Shown: piece after piece, positions 1 through 8,828 of the stretch
Position numbering within the stretch: the first letter of the stretch is position 1
How the letters are laid out: each line of letters opens with the position of its first letter
Source of the DNA: CAZMGT01 sp964565895
Lineage (GTDB): Bacteria > Armatimonadota > Zipacnadia > UBA1398 > CAZMGT01
Direction: 5' to 3'
Assembly: GCA_964565895.1 (NCBI GenBank)
Contig: CAZMGT010000050.1
Span: forward strand, 1-28,776
DNA: 28,776 nt
Translations under genes and position numbers: made by a program
The notes under the pieces: generated by a model
The model's database searches: none
The model's input: the letters and a program-made list of their open reading frames with translations, nothing else
Told to the model about the DNA's origin: nothing

Positions 1-807
1 GTGGATCGCGAGGTCATCGTCGCGCGCATCGATCGCCCAAACGGCGAGCCCATCGCCTGCCTGATAAACTTCGCCTGCCACGCGGTAAGCCTTACCGCGC
101 ACTGTCGGCTCATTAGCCCGGACTTCCCCGGCGTGGCCTGCGAGCTTGTCGAGGACGTTACCGGCGCGCCGGCGATGTTTCTCCAGGGCGCCTGCGGCAA
201 CATTAACCCGATCACCAAAGAGAACGACCTGGAGAACGCGCGACGGCTGGGCGTGCGCCTGGGCGCCGCCGCGGTGCAAGCGTTTGAGACGGCGCAGCCC
301 GTGCGCAGCGCCCCGCTAAGCGTGGCGCACAAGGAGATTAAGCTTCCGGCAAAGACGTTTGCCTCGCTGGCCGAGGCGCGCGCCGCGGTGGCCGAGCTGG
401 AAGAGGAGCTTTCGCGGCTGAAGGCCGCCCGCGCGGCGCGCGGGCGCATCGCTTGGTGCAACACGCGCCTTGCTCGGGCCCGGCGCGCGCTGGAGAGCCT
501 GGAGACGGGCCGCCCCCTGCCCCCGCTTCCCGCGGGGCTGTGGGCCCTGCGCCTGGGCGACCTCGCCCTGGCCACCGCTCCGGGCGAGATCTTCTGCGAG
601 ATCGGCTCCGCGGTGAAAAGCCGCTCGCCTATTGCGCACACGATGTTCGTGGGCTACACGAACGGCAACGTGGGCTATGTTCCCGTGCCCGAGGCCTATC
701 CCGAGGGGGGCTATGAGGTAACCCACGCCTGCCGTGTGGCGCCCGAGGCCGCGGGGATGATCATCGAGACAGCGTTGCAGTTGCTCCGCCGGCTTAAGCC
801 GCGCTGA
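1..807 (+). CDS. Neutral/alkaline ceramidase-like protein, C-terminal part (5' end outside window)
   Basis: The first 70 residues carry the conserved pattern of the neutral/alkaline non-lysosomal ceramidase family: NFACHAV, then SPDFPGVACELVE, then FLQGACGNINPI. In that family these blocks surround the zinc-dependent amidase site that cleaves N-acyl sphingosine. A charged, probably coiled-coil stretch follows (about residues 115-165), then a C-terminal block with GEIFCEIG and FVGYTNGNVGYVP. A GTG happens to sit at base 1, but the motifs lie in the middle of family members that are usually over 400 residues, so the gene almost certainly begins upstream. Bacterial members in environmental genomes often have unknown substrates, so true ceramidase activity is not assured. 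It converges on mqnC, leaving 17 bases between stops. Confidence 0.8.
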   Translation: MDREVIVARIDRPNGEPIACLINFACHAVSLTAHCRLISPDFPGVACELVEDVTGAPAMFLQGACGNINPITKENDLENARRLGVRLGAAAVQAFETAQPVRSAPLSVAHKEIKLPAKTFASLAEARAAVAELEEELSRLKAARAARGRIAWCNTRLARARRALESLETGRPLPPLPAGLWALRLGDLALATAPGEIFCEIGSAVKSRSPIAHTMFVGYTNGNVGYVPVPEAYPEGGYEVTHACRVAPEAAGMIIETALQLLRRLKPR

Positions 808-824
808 GCGAGGGGCGCTTGCCG

Positions 825-1883
825 CTAAAGCAGGCGGTAGAGGGTGTCGCGCTGGCGCGGGGCAAAGCCGGCGTCGCGAATGAGCGCTTCCATCTCGGCG
901 CGGGTCATGGAAAACGTCGCCCCGGCGGCGCGCACAACGTTTTCCTCGATCATCGTCGAGCCCAGGTCGTTCGCTCCGAAGCGCAGGGCAAGCTGGGCGA
1001 TCTTCGGCCCCTGGGTAACCCACGACGCCTGGATGTTGTCAACGTTGTCCAAGGCGAGGCGCGCGACGGCCAGGGTGCGGAGATAGTCGTAGGCGCCAAC
1101 CGCGGGCCGGTTAAGCTGCGTGTTTTGCGGCTGAAACGTCCACGGGATAAACGCGGTAAACCCGCCCGTCTCGTCCTGCAGCTCGCGAATGGCGCACAGG
1201 TGCTGCGCGCGCTCGGCGAACGTCTCGATGTGCCCGAACATCATCGTCGCCGACGAGCGCCCGCCGAGGCTGTGCCACACACGCATCACCTCGAGCCACT
1301 GCCCTGCGGTGCACTTGCGCGGGCTAAGCGCGCGGCGCACGCGGTGGCAGAGGATCTCCGCGCCTCCCCCGGGGAGCGAGCCCAGCCCGGCCTCGCGCAG
1401 GCGGCGCAGCGTCTGCTCGATGGTCAGCCCGGAAACCCGCGCGATGTGCACGACCTCCGGCGGCGAGAGGCAGTGCAACTGCACCCCGGGAAACCGCTCG
1501 CGCAGAAAGGAAAGCAGCCCCTCGTAAAACTCGATGGTTAGCGCCGGGTGGAGGCCCCCCTGCATAAGCACCTGCGTCCCCCCGAGGGCGACCAGCTCGG
1601 CCACCTTGTCGGCGATCTCCTCCCGCGAGAGCAGGTATGCCTCGGGGTGGCCCTCCGGCCGATAAAACGCGCAAAAGCGGCACTGCGAAACGCAAACGTT
1701 GCTGTAGTTAATGTTGCGGTCTACGACGAACGTGACCATGGGCTTGGGATGCTTGGCCCAGCGTACGCGGTCGGCGGCCTCGCCCAGGGCAAGCAGGTCG
1801 GCGTGCTCGAACAAGGCGAGGATCTCCTCGTAGGACAGGCGCTCGCCCGCCGCAGCGCGTTCGAGGGCCTTCTCAGCGAGCAA
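825..1883 (-). CDS. mqnC: Cyclic dehypoxanthinyl futalosine synthase (radical SAM)
   Basis: This is the radical SAM enzyme MqnC, which cyclises dehypoxanthinyl futalosine in the futalosine route to menaquinone. The CX3CX2C cluster motif is CVSQCRFC, with cysteines near residues 64, 68 and 71. Family hallmarks follow: GGLHP, SPPEV, GLGSLPGGGAEIL, ATMMFGHIET, LQDETGGFTAFIPW, NIQASWVTQG and FGANDLGSTMIEENVV. I chose the TTG at 1881-1883 because the protein then begins MLAEKALERAAAGERLS, as relatives do, and GGAAG lies about 8 bases upstream; the frame is open to an ATG at 1949. The start overlaps the 3' end of mqnA, implying translational coupling. About 352 residues, normal for the family. MqnC is favoured over MqnE by the FGANDLGSTM and SWVTQG blocks. 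Confidence 0.93.
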   Translation of the reverse strand: MLAEKALERAAAGERLSYEEILALFEHADLLALGEAADRVRWAKHPKPMVTFVVDRNINYSNVCVSQCRFCAFYRPEGHPEAYLLSREEIADKVAELVALGGTQVLMQGGLHPALTIEFYEGLLSFLRERFPGVQLHCLSPPEVVHIARVSGLTIEQTLRRLREAGLGSLPGGGAEILCHRVRRALSPRKCTAGQWLEVMRVWHSLGGRSSATMMFGHIETFAERAQHLCAIRELQDETGGFTAFIPWTFQPQNTQLNRPAVGAYDYLRTLAVARLALDNVDNIQASWVTQGPKIAQLALRFGANDLGSTMIEENVVRAAGATFSMTRAEMEALIRDAGFAPRQRDTLYRLL

Positions 1884-2670
1884 AGGTGAGCTTCCAGCCA
1901 CTGGTGTCCACCAGCCCCAACTCGCCGACGATCTGCGCAAAGCGGGCAAGCCCGGCGATCGCCCGTTCGTCTAGCTCATAGCGCACGTTGTGCGTGAGGT
2001 AGCGCACGGCGTCGGCGAGGTGCATCCCTCGGCGGCCCGCCTCCTCGCGGGCGATCTCCTCAACCGCCCTTCGCCCTTGCTCATAAGACTGGCGCAAAAG
2101 CGCGGCAAGCCCGGGGGGCAGCGCAGCGCTCCGCGCGGCCCACACGGCGAACACAAAGGGCAGGCCGGTGAGCTCCTTCCACGCCTCGCCCAAGTCCACC
2201 CAGGGGTCGAGGGACACCGCGGCGAGCGCCGGGTCGCCGATGAGCAGCGCGGCATCGCAACGCTGGAGCATTTGGGGGAGGTCCGGGGCCATTGTCACAT
2301 ACTCCGGCCGCGCGCCCCACTTGCGCTCAAGCAACACCCGGGCAAGCAGCGCCGAGGTGCGCGAGCTTTCGTCTAGCGCAACGCGGCGCACGCTGCCCAG
2401 GGGGCACTTGTGAAAGAGGCGGATGCTCCCCACCGCGCCGTCGCACGCGACACATAGCCCGGGGACGACGCACAGCTCGCGCCGCTCGAACAGCGCGACC
2501 ACGGGGGCGAGGCCCACGTCGAGCTCGCCGGCAAGCAGCAGCTCGGCGATGCGTGCGGGGGTTTCGCGGACAAGCTCCACCTCGCTCGTCCGCCGAGCCA
2601 AGCCGTAGACGAGGGGCAGGCCAAGCAGATAGCGTACAACGCCCACGCGAACTCGCTTGCCCTGGCCCAT
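1873..2670 (-). CDS. mqnA: Chorismate dehydratase (menaquinone biosynthesis)
   Basis: MqnA dehydrates chorismate to 3-[(1-carboxyvinyl)oxy]benzoate, the first step of the futalosine pathway. The protein has the periplasmic-binding-protein-like fold of the MqnA/MqnD family. Visible blocks are RVGVVRYLLGLPLVYGL at the N-terminus, PARIAELLLAGELDVGLAPVVALF, VRRVALDESSRTSALLARVLL and DAALLIGDPAL. At 265 residues the length is typical. The ATG at 2670 has a purine-rich GAGGCGGG upstream. It lies 15 bases downstream of the isomerase gene and overlaps mqnC, so the three probably share a transcript. mqnB, mqnD and mqnE are not in this window. Confidence 0.92.
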   Translation of the reverse strand: MGQGKRVRVGVVRYLLGLPLVYGLARRTSEVELVRETPARIAELLLAGELDVGLAPVVALFERRELCVVPGLCVACDGAVGSIRLFHKCPLGSVRRVALDESSRTSALLARVLLERKWGARPEYVTMAPDLPQMLQRCDAALLIGDPALAAVSLDPWVDLGEAWKELTGLPFVFAVWAARSAALPPGLAALLRQSYEQGRRAVEEIAREEAGRRGMHLADAVRYLTHNVRYELDERAIAGLARFAQIVGELGLVDTSGWKLTFAR

Positions 2671-2685
2671 TGCCCGCCTCTTTCG

Positions 2686-3486
2686 CTAAAGCTTGAGGAT
2701 TTCGTCCATGCGTCGGCTCGTCTCGCGCAGGACCTCCTCGTCGCCCCCTACCTCGGAGACGACCGACTTATCGTAGCCCGCTTTGCGCAGCGCGGCCATT
2801 ACCGCGGGCCAGTCCACATCGCCATCCATAAGCTGGACGAACTTAAACTCCTTTCGCCGGAAGTCCTTAAAGTGCACGGCCTTAATGCGCGGGCCTAAAA
2901 TGTTTATCCACTGCTCGGGAAAACCGTTGATGACGCAGTTTCCCACGTCGAAGTATACGCCGACATAGGGGCTGTTTATGTGATCGATCAGGTCGCGCAT
3001 TTCCAGGGGCGAGAGCAACATGCGGTTCCACACGTTTTCTATGGCCAAGTTAACCTTGTGCTCCTCAGCCACGGGGGCGAGCTTGGGCAGCTCCTGATAT
3101 ACCAGCTCCATGGCCACGTCGTAGGGCATGTCCTCCGTTACCCGACCGGGGACGCAGAGCACGGAGTGCGCGCCAATGGCGCTGGCTACCTCGAGGCACT
3201 TGCGAAAGCACTCGTGCGCCTTCTCCCGCGCCCCCGGGTCGCGCGAGGTAAACGTCGCCCCGGGGAGCGCCCCCGAGCCCCCACAGATCGTGCAGTAGGC
3301 AATACCATATTTTTCCTTCCACTCCATAAGCTGGGCCACTTCGGCGTCGCCCGTGTGCATGGACACCGGCCCCTCCGCCCTAAACGCGGGCTCGAACACC
3401 TCATATCCTGCGTCTTTGGCAAACGCCAGGCACTGCTCAAGGGGCATGTCGCGAGGAAAGACAAGCTGGGTAATTCCCTTTTGCAC
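2686..3486 (-). CDS. Sugar phosphate isomerase/epimerase family protein (TIM barrel)
   Basis: A xylose isomerase-like TIM-barrel protein of the sugar phosphate isomerase/epimerase superfamily. The expected metal-binding acidic and histidine positions are present: LAIENVWNR mid-protein, GVYFDVGN, IKAVHFKDFRR and SVVSEVGG near the C-terminus. The substrate cannot be told from sequence; members act on hydroxypyruvate, inosose, ketohexoses and others. I chose GTG at 3484-3486 (266 residues) because AAGGAG lies exactly 8 bases upstream; the GTG at 3495 would overlap that ribosome-binding site. It is the first gene of a likely operon with mqnA and mqnC, but a role in menaquinone synthesis is not known and co-transcription may be incidental. 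Confidence 0.85.
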   Translation of the reverse strand: MQKGITQLVFPRDMPLEQCLAFAKDAGYEVFEPAFRAEGPVSMHTGDAEVAQLMEWKEKYGIAYCTICGGSGALPGATFTSRDPGAREKAHECFRKCLEVASAIGAHSVLCVPGRVTEDMPYDVAMELVYQELPKLAPVAEEHKVNLAIENVWNRMLLSPLEMRDLIDHINSPYVGVYFDVGNCVINGFPEQWINILGPRIKAVHFKDFRRKEFKFVQLMDGDVDWPAVMAALRKAGYDKSVVSEVGGDEEVLRETSRRMDEILKL

Positions 3487-3494
3487 CTCGGTCA

Positions 3495-3500
3495 CTCCTT
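3495..3500 (-). promoter_or_regulatory. Ribosome-binding site fixing the isomerase start
   Basis: The minus strand reads AAGGAG here, 8 bases before GTG at 3486. This spacing selects that GTG over the GTG at 3493-3495, which overlaps the site. Confidence 0.7.
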
Positions 3501-3660
3501 AGGCGAGGTATCGGAAGCACAAGGCCAGTGAGCGAAGTTCTGCGGCTCCCGCGGGCAACCTTCCTCTGCGCGCAGCAGGGGGCGCGCCGCGGGCTGGAAA
3601 AACCTTTTCCCTCTCCCGCGTGTCAGAACAAGGCAAAGCTTCGCTGCGGGAGGCGATGGT

Positions 3661-4581
3661 ATGCAGCGCGCGTGGGTTCCCCTCGCCTTGCTGTTGCTCG
3701 CCCTAGGATCGGCCCGCGCTGCCGAGCCGCAGGTTAATCTGGCCACGCTCCTTCCCGAGGAGCCCTGCCCGGGTTGGAAAATGAGCGGCGCGCCGCGTAT
3801 TTTCGACCCCGAGCACCTCTCCGACCACATCAACGGCGAGGCGGAGGCGTTTTTGATCTACAACGTGGGCGACACGGTTACTGCGCGCTACGAGTATCAG
3901 GGCAAGCCGCGGGTGGAGGTAGATGTGTACGACATGCGCACGCTGCGCAGCGCGTTTGGCGTATATGCCGTGCGCCGGCCGGCGGAGCCGGAGCTTTTGC
4001 CCCTGGGCGCGGAGGGGTTTGCCACGCGCCGGGCGACGAAATTCTTCCGCGGCCGCTACTACGTCGAGGCCCGGGCGCTCGCGCCCCTGCCCGAGGCGGT
4101 CGAGGCGACGCGAAAGATCGCCGCGGCAATTGCCGCGCGGCTGCCTGGAGAAAAGCGCTTTCCGCCGGAGCTTGCCCTTTTGCCCGAGCGGGGGCGCGTC
4201 CCATATAGCGAGGGGTTTTCGCTACAAGCATATTTGAACATCGAGCAAATGCCGCCCACGTTTGTCGCGCGCTTTCGCGCGGGCAAGGGCGAGGCCGAGC
4301 TGGGCATTGGCCTCGCCGGCGATGAGCAGAAGGCGCGCGCGGCGCTGGGCAAAATTATCGACTACGCGCGGACGCTCGGTGTGGAGCAGGGCAAACTGCC
4401 CCAGGGCCAAGCGCGCCAGGTCGAGGTGAAGATCAAATACCTCGGCTGGCTGCGCGCGGAGATTGTGGGACAAGACCTCGTCGTTCTCACCTCGGGCGAG
4501 GAGCGATATCCCGAGGCCGACGCTCTGTTCGCCGAAGCCGCGCGCCGGCTCAGCGCCTATCGCCGCGCGCGGGCGGGCTAA
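3661..4581 (+). CDS. Exported DUF6599-type protein of unknown function
   Basis: The 306-residue protein begins with a clear signal peptide (MQRAWVPLALLLLALGSARA, cleavage after about residue 20). The mature part matches the pattern I associate with DUF6599: LLPEEPCPGWK, then DPEHLSDHINGEAEAFLIYNV, then VDVYDMRTLRSAFGVYAVRR. No catalytic residues are recognisable, and no function is established for the family. It is predicted to act in the periplasm or on the cell surface. GGGAGG lies 7 bases before the ATG. Its last 32 bases overlap the 3' end of the convergent acetyltransferase gene. Confidence 0.78.
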   Translation: MQRAWVPLALLLLALGSARAAEPQVNLATLLPEEPCPGWKMSGAPRIFDPEHLSDHINGEAEAFLIYNVGDTVTARYEYQGKPRVEVDVYDMRTLRSAFGVYAVRRPAEPELLPLGAEGFATRRATKFFRGRYYVEARALAPLPEAVEATRKIAAAIAARLPGEKRFPPELALLPERGRVPYSEGFSLQAYLNIEQMPPTFVARFRAGKGEAELGIGLAGDEQKARAALGKIIDYARTLGVEQGKLPQGQARQVEVKIKYLGWLRAEIVGQDLVVLTSGEERYPEADALFAEAARRLSAYRRARAG

Positions 4582-5047
4582 GCGGCTTTTCCATCTGCAG
4601 CCGCTGAACGTGATAGCCCTGTTTTTTGTAGAGCTGGACCGCAGCGGTGTTGCTCGCGGTAACCTCGAGCGTCATGCGCGTCGCTCCGCGCTCTGCGGCA
4701 AAGCGCTCGGCGTGGCGCAAGAGCACCTTGCCCAGGCCCTTCCCGCGGTGATTTGGAGCAACGTAGATGTCCCTCACCAGGCCCACGTAGCGGTCGCGCT
4801 GAAACTCGCGCGCAAGCACGCCCACCCAGACGAAGCCGACCACCACGCCCGAGGCGTCCTCGGCGACAAACAGGCCCTCGTTGGGCGAGAAATGCGCGCG
4901 GCGCAGGGCGTGCTCGAACTCCTCGCGGAAGCGCTCGGACCAGACGAACCCGGGAAAGTTTAGCTCATAGGTCTCCCGCTGAAAGCCGAGCACGCGCTCT
5001 AAGTCCTCGGGCACGCTCATTTTGCGGATCGTCCACCGCTCGCCCAT
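4550..5047 (-). CDS. GNAT family N-acetyltransferase
   Basis: A 165-residue single-domain GNAT acetyltransferase. The acetyl-CoA pyrophosphate loop is clear as VAPNHRGKGLGKVLLRHAE (around residues 95-113), preceded by the beta-strand VRDIYV. It is followed by GATRMTLEVTASNTAAVQLYKKQGY, the usual motif B region. The overall layout resembles RimI-like enzymes, but the acceptor substrate cannot be predicted. The ATG at 5047 has only a weak, distant AAGGGA upstream; a second in-frame ATG at 5020 is possible. The gene is isolated on its strand and converges with the DUF6599 gene, overlapping it by 32 bases. Confidence 0.88.
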   Translation of the reverse strand: MGERWTIRKMSVPEDLERVLGFQRETYELNFPGFVWSERFREEFEHALRRAHFSPNEGLFVAEDASGVVVGFVWVGVLAREFQRDRYVGLVRDIYVAPNHRGKGLGKVLLRHAERFAAERGATRMTLEVTASNTAAVQLYKKQGYHVQRLQMEKPLSPPARGDRR

Positions 5048-5156
5048 GGTGGTCAGATTCCCTTGCCCGCGCGGCCCTTCCTGCGGCGGGGGAAGGAGGC
5101 TAGCGGCGCCTGCGCTCGGGTGGGCGCTCGTTTTGCGGCAGGCGCGTGCAGGCAGC

Positions 5157-5184
5157 TTGACGGGGGAATGGTCCGTGCTAGAAT
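5157..5184 (+). promoter_or_regulatory. Sigma-70-type promoter of the Gfo/Idh/MocA gene
   Basis: TTGACG at 5157-5162 and TAGAAT at 5179-5184 are separated by 16 bases, a near-consensus housekeeping promoter. Transcription would begin near 5191, giving a leader of about 48 bases before the TTG start at 5239. Confidence 0.7.
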
Positions 5185-5238
5185 ACGCCGCGACCTAGGC
5201 GCGCATCCCGCCGCACCATTTCTCGGGGAGGTGCCATT

Positions 5239-6285
5239 TTGGCCAAAGGCAAGGGCAAGCTGCGCATCGGGATTATCGGTTTGGGTATCGGCAAGCTCCA
5301 CGCTCGCGGCGTGCAGGCCTATGAGCGCGGAGTACTCGAAGCGTTTTGCGACATTGACGAAAAACGCCTGGCCGAGGTCGCCGCGGAGTTCGGCGTAAGC
5401 AAAACATATACCGACTACCGCGACCTGTGCCGCGACGAGGATGTAGACGCTGTTTCCGTATGCGTCCCCAACGCCCTGCACGTGCCGATCGCCGTCTATG
5501 CGCTAAGGCAGGGCAAGCACGTGCTCGTGGAAAAGCCGCTTTCGGTAAACGCCGCCTCGGCGCGGAGGCTCGTGCGCGCCGCGGAGCAAAGCGACCGCGT
5601 GGTTATGATGGCGTTTAGCACGCGGTTTAGCACCATTCCCCAAGCGCTAAAGCCGATTATCGAACGCGGGGAGCTGGGGGAGATTTACTTCGCCAAGGCG
5701 ATGTTTTTGCGGCGCAAGGGCATCCCCGGCTATGGGAGCTGGTTTACGCAGAAGGAGCTCGCCGGCGGCGGGCCGCTGATTGACCTTGGCGTGCACATTT
5801 TGGAGACCACCTGGTGGCTCATGGGCTGCCCCAAGCCGGTTTCCGCGGTGGGCGCGACCTATGCCAAGTTCGGCCCGCGCGAGGAGGGGCTGGGCACGTG
5901 GGGCACGCACATCAAGGGCGGCAAGTTCGACGTCGAGGACCACGCCTCGGGCTACATTAAGTTCGCCAACGGCGCGAGCCTGTTCCTCGAGGCGAGCTGG
6001 GCCCAGCACGTCGAGCCCACCGAGCGCCGCGTGGAGCTTTACGGCACTGAGGGCGGGGCGAGCTTCGACCCATTGACCATCTACAAGGACCTCTACGGCC
6101 AGCCCGTGTCCATCCCCCTGCCCGTGAAAAAGGTTCCCGGGCACGCCAACGAGATTCGCCAGTTTATCGACTGCTGCCTCGACGGCACGGAGAACCCCGC
6201 GCCGCTGGAGCACGGGCTCATCGTCCAGCAAATGCTCGACGCCATCTATAAGTCGAGCGAAACGGGGCGCGAGGTTAAGCTGTAG
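5239..6285 (+). CDS. Gfo/Idh/MocA family NAD(P)-dependent oxidoreductase
   Basis: A 348-residue dehydrogenase of the Gfo/Idh/MocA family. The N-terminal Rossmann fold shows GIIGLGIGKLHARG (about residues 10-24), then DAVSVCVPNALH and the diagnostic VLVEKPLSVN, whose lysine is the usual catalytic residue. The C-terminal domain shows GGGPLIDLGVHILETTWWLMG, with the Asp and His expected near the active site. Such enzymes oxidise or epimerise sugars, inositols or related polyols; the substrate is not predictable here. The TTG start is supported by GGGGAGG about 8 bases upstream. The gene has its own promoter (5157-5184) and intrinsic terminator (6307-6336), so it is monocistronic. Confidence 0.92.
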   Translation: MAKGKGKLRIGIIGLGIGKLHARGVQAYERGVLEAFCDIDEKRLAEVAAEFGVSKTYTDYRDLCRDEDVDAVSVCVPNALHVPIAVYALRQGKHVLVEKPLSVNAASARRLVRAAEQSDRVVMMAFSTRFSTIPQALKPIIERGELGEIYFAKAMFLRRKGIPGYGSWFTQKELAGGGPLIDLGVHILETTWWLMGCPKPVSAVGATYAKFGPREEGLGTWGTHIKGGKFDVEDHASGYIKFANGASLFLEASWAQHVEPTERRVELYGTEGGASFDPLTIYKDLYGQPVSIPLPVKKVPGHANEIRQFIDCCLDGTENPAPLEHGLIVQQMLDAIYKSSETGREVKL

Positions 6286-6306
6286 CGGGCAAGGAAACGC
6301 GAACGA

Positions 6307-6336
6307 AGCGGCGGCGCTGCCGCCGCTTTTCTTTTT
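6307..6336 (+). terminator. Intrinsic terminator after the Gfo/Idh/MocA gene
   Basis: AGCGGCGG at 6307-6314 pairs perfectly with CCGCCGCT at 6320-6327 around a 5-base loop. It is followed by TTTCTTTTT. It lies 21 bases past the oxidoreductase stop codon. Confidence 0.85.
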
Positions 6337-6431
6337 GCCCTGCTTTGCGCGCCATCGGTCCCCTGGCCGAGGATGGGCCGGAGGGGCAGCGAAATGCTCC
6401 AGTGGAGGCTCGCCCAAGGGCGGTGGTGCAA

Positions 6432-8828
6432 ATGGTGCGCAAGGCGGCGTTGATATGCGCGGCTGTTCTCCTTGGCGCTTGGGCGGTCGCCGGGGCGAAG
6501 GTCTCGCTGCGCGAGCGGCTCGCGGCAAACCGCGCCCTGCGTGCGGCGCTCGAGGTCCTGCCCGAGTCGCTGCGCGCGAAGGACGAGCAAGCGCACTGGC
6601 GCTGGCTAGAAGTGATCGGCGTGCCGCGGCGCGAGGAGCTTGTCCGCGCGCTCATCCAGGTTTCGCGCAGCCGCTATCCGGAGGTGCGCGCCCAAGCCCT
6701 GCGCCAGCTTGGCGCCGCAGGCGGAGCAGAGGCCATAGCCCGGCTCGTCGAAGCGGCCGCGGATAAGGAGTGGGAGGTGCGTGCGGCGGCGCTTTCCGCG
6801 CTGCTTTTAGCCGACCCGCGCGCCGCGGTGGAGGCGGCGCGACGCCGGGCCGGCGACTCCAGCACCACCGTGCTCAGCCGCTGCCTGCTCATTTTGCGCG
6901 AGAGAGCGCCGGAAGAGGCCCTGCGCCTTGCCGCGGAAAAGCTTCGCGACAAGCGCGCCACCGTGCGCTGGATCGCGGCGAAGTCGCTTGCCCTGTCGGG
7001 CGCCGCGGGCGCGCCGGCCCTCGCTCGCGCGCTGGCCACCGAGCGCGGGGAGATGAAAGACGCCGCCGACGTGTGGCGCGACGCGGGCGACATTTTGGCG
7101 TTCGAGCACGTGTGGTATCCCCGCGCGCTAATCGCCTATGCCCTGGGCGAGCTGGGCTATCGCGAGGCCGTGCCCGCGCTGCGCGAGGCGGCACGCGACG
7201 GCGTTGCCGTGGTCGCTCTGGAGGCGCTAAACGCGCTGGTTAAGCTCGACCCCGAGGCGGCGAAAGAGGCGTGCCTTGAGGCGGGCAAGCGCGAGAAGCT
7301 GGGCGGGGCGCCGTTTGTTATTCTCTCGCGCGCAAACAAAGACGCCGCGCGGCAGGGGGCGCGCGCCGCCGCGGAAAGCAAATCGCTTGCCCTGCGCCGC
7401 TGCGGCCTGCGTGCGTTGGCGCAGATCGGCGACCCGCGCGACTGGCCGCTGCTTGCTCGGGCGCTTGAGGAGACAAACCGCGAGCTTGCCCTCGCCGTGC
7501 TCGAGGGGCTAGACCCGGGCTGGCTGTGGGTGGACGCCGGCCGGGCGGATTTCGTCCTCGTGGCAGACTACGGCCGCGCGCACCCCGGGGGCCTGCACTA
7601 TCCCGTGGAGCGCTACCGCGGGGGCGGGGGCCTGCACCCCGACCGGCGCTGGCCGCGCAGAAGCGACGCGCCACGCAATAACCCTCCCACGGGCAAGTCG
7701 GCCGCGGCGTGGCGCAGGATGCACCAGGCAGTGCAGGGCTATGCCACAGGCCCCGCCGCGCGCGAGCTGCGCTGGTATGCCCTGCGCGCACTGCGCTGCT
7801 TCTTCCGCACGGCAGAGGACGCGCAAACCCTGGCCGCCGTGGCCGCGCAGGAAAGCGACCGCTATCTGGCGATCGAGGCCCTGCGCGGGCTGGGGGAGAT
7901 CGGCGGCGCGGAGCAGGCCGAAGCCGTGCTTGCCGCGCTGCGCCAGGGGGCGCACATGGCGATCAGACGCGCCGCCGCGCGGGCGCTTTTGGCGATCGCC
8001 CCCGAGCGCGCGCCAGCGGAACTCCTGCGCGCCGCAGCGAAGGAAAAAGAGCGCATGACGCGGGCGCTGTTGATCAGCCTTGCCGGCGAAGCGGCGGCAA
8101 AGGCAAGCCCCGCCGAGCGCGGAGAGCTCGTGCGCCTGCTCGAGCCGTTGCTCGAGCACGAGGATCGGCTCACGCGCTCCGCGGCGGCCGTTGCCCTAGG
8201 GAGCGTGGGCGGGTCGCGCGCCGTGGAGCTTCTCGCGCGCGCTGCCCAGCGCACCGTAGGCGGCGACCAGGCGGCACAGGTGCGCTTTGCGCCCGAGCGC
8301 ACAACCCTGCGCTTTTGGTTTTATTTCGGCACGACCAGCGGCCAGCTGAACAACTACAAGTACTACTACCGCGTGGCCAACGAATATAGCACGACGCTGA
8401 GCTGCCCCGGGCCGAGCGCGCGGGCGCTCGGGCCGGACGACTTGGAGATCGGCGAGGGCTGCGCGCCCGCCGTCCTCGCCCTGGGCGCGCTGGGCTCCGC
8501 CGAGGCGGGGCGCGCGCTCGCTAAGCTGTGCGCACATGCTAACCCGACGATTAGGCGCGACGCCGTTATCGCCTTGGCCGCCAACCCGGCGGCGGAGGGC
8601 GACGAGGCGATCGTCCGCGCGTTGGATGACCCGCGCGTGGAGGTTCGCCGGGCCGCGGCCGCCGTTTTACCTCAGGCGCAGGTGGGCGAAGCTCTGGAGC
8701 GCTTGCGCGAGGTGATCAATAATAAGGCCGAAGATCGCGGGGTGCGCATCGCCGCGGCGCAGTCTATCGTTCGTCTCGTCGCGGAGCTCGATGCGCGCCT
8801 TGCCGCGGAGAGAGGGGAAGCGCAGTGA
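6432..8828 (+). CDS. Exported HEAT-repeat protein
   Basis: From the ATG at 6432 the protein has 798 residues and starts with a signal peptide (MVRKAALICAAVLLGAWAVAGA). The rest is nearly all HEAT-type helical repeats, recognisable as units such as PEVRAQALRQLGAAGGAEAIARLVEAA, WEVRAAALSALLLADPRAA, YLAIEALRGLGEIGGAEQAEAVLAAL and PTIRRDAVIALAANP. Such solenoids usually mediate protein binding. Two non-repeat segments interrupt it: a Gly/Pro/Arg-rich stretch around bases 7600-7700 and an aromatic segment (FWFYFGTTSG, YKYYYRVANEYS) around bases 8310-8390. The frame is open upstream to an ATG at 6345, but only 6432 directly precedes the signal sequence. The stop overlaps the start of the DUF362 gene, so the two are coupled. 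Confidence 0.85.
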   Translation: MVRKAALICAAVLLGAWAVAGAKVSLRERLAANRALRAALEVLPESLRAKDEQAHWRWLEVIGVPRREELVRALIQVSRSRYPEVRAQALRQLGAAGGAEAIARLVEAAADKEWEVRAAALSALLLADPRAAVEAARRRAGDSSTTVLSRCLLILRERAPEEALRLAAEKLRDKRATVRWIAAKSLALSGAAGAPALARALATERGEMKDAADVWRDAGDILAFEHVWYPRALIAYALGELGYREAVPALREAARDGVAVVALEALNALVKLDPEAAKEACLEAGKREKLGGAPFVILSRANKDAARQGARAAAESKSLALRRCGLRALAQIGDPRDWPLLARALEETNRELALAVLEGLDPGWLWVDAGRADFVLVADYGRAHPGGLHYPVERYRGGGGLHPDRRWPRRSDAPRNNPPTGKSAAAWRRMHQAVQGYATGPAARELRWYALRALRCFFRTAEDAQTLAAVAAQESDRYLAIEALRGLGEIGGAEQAEAVLAALRQGAHMAIRRAAARALLAIAPERAPAELLRAAAKEKERMTRALLISLAGEAAAKASPAERGELVRLLEPLLEHEDRLTRSAAAVALGSVGGSRAVELLARAAQRTVGGDQAAQVRFAPERTTLRFWFYFGTTSGQLNNYKYYYRVANEYSTTLSCPGPSARALGPDDLEIGEGCAPAVLALGALGSAEAGRALAKLCAHANPTIRRDAVIALAANPAAEGDEAIVRALDDPRVEVRRAAAAVLPQAQVGEALERLREVINNKAEDRGVRIAAAQSIVRLVAELDARLAAERGEAQ

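Noticed and set aside
2686..3486. Xylose isomerase partner of the xylulokinase
   Set aside because: The protein is a 266-residue member of the broad isomerase/epimerase superfamily, too short for XylA and 19 kb away from xylB.
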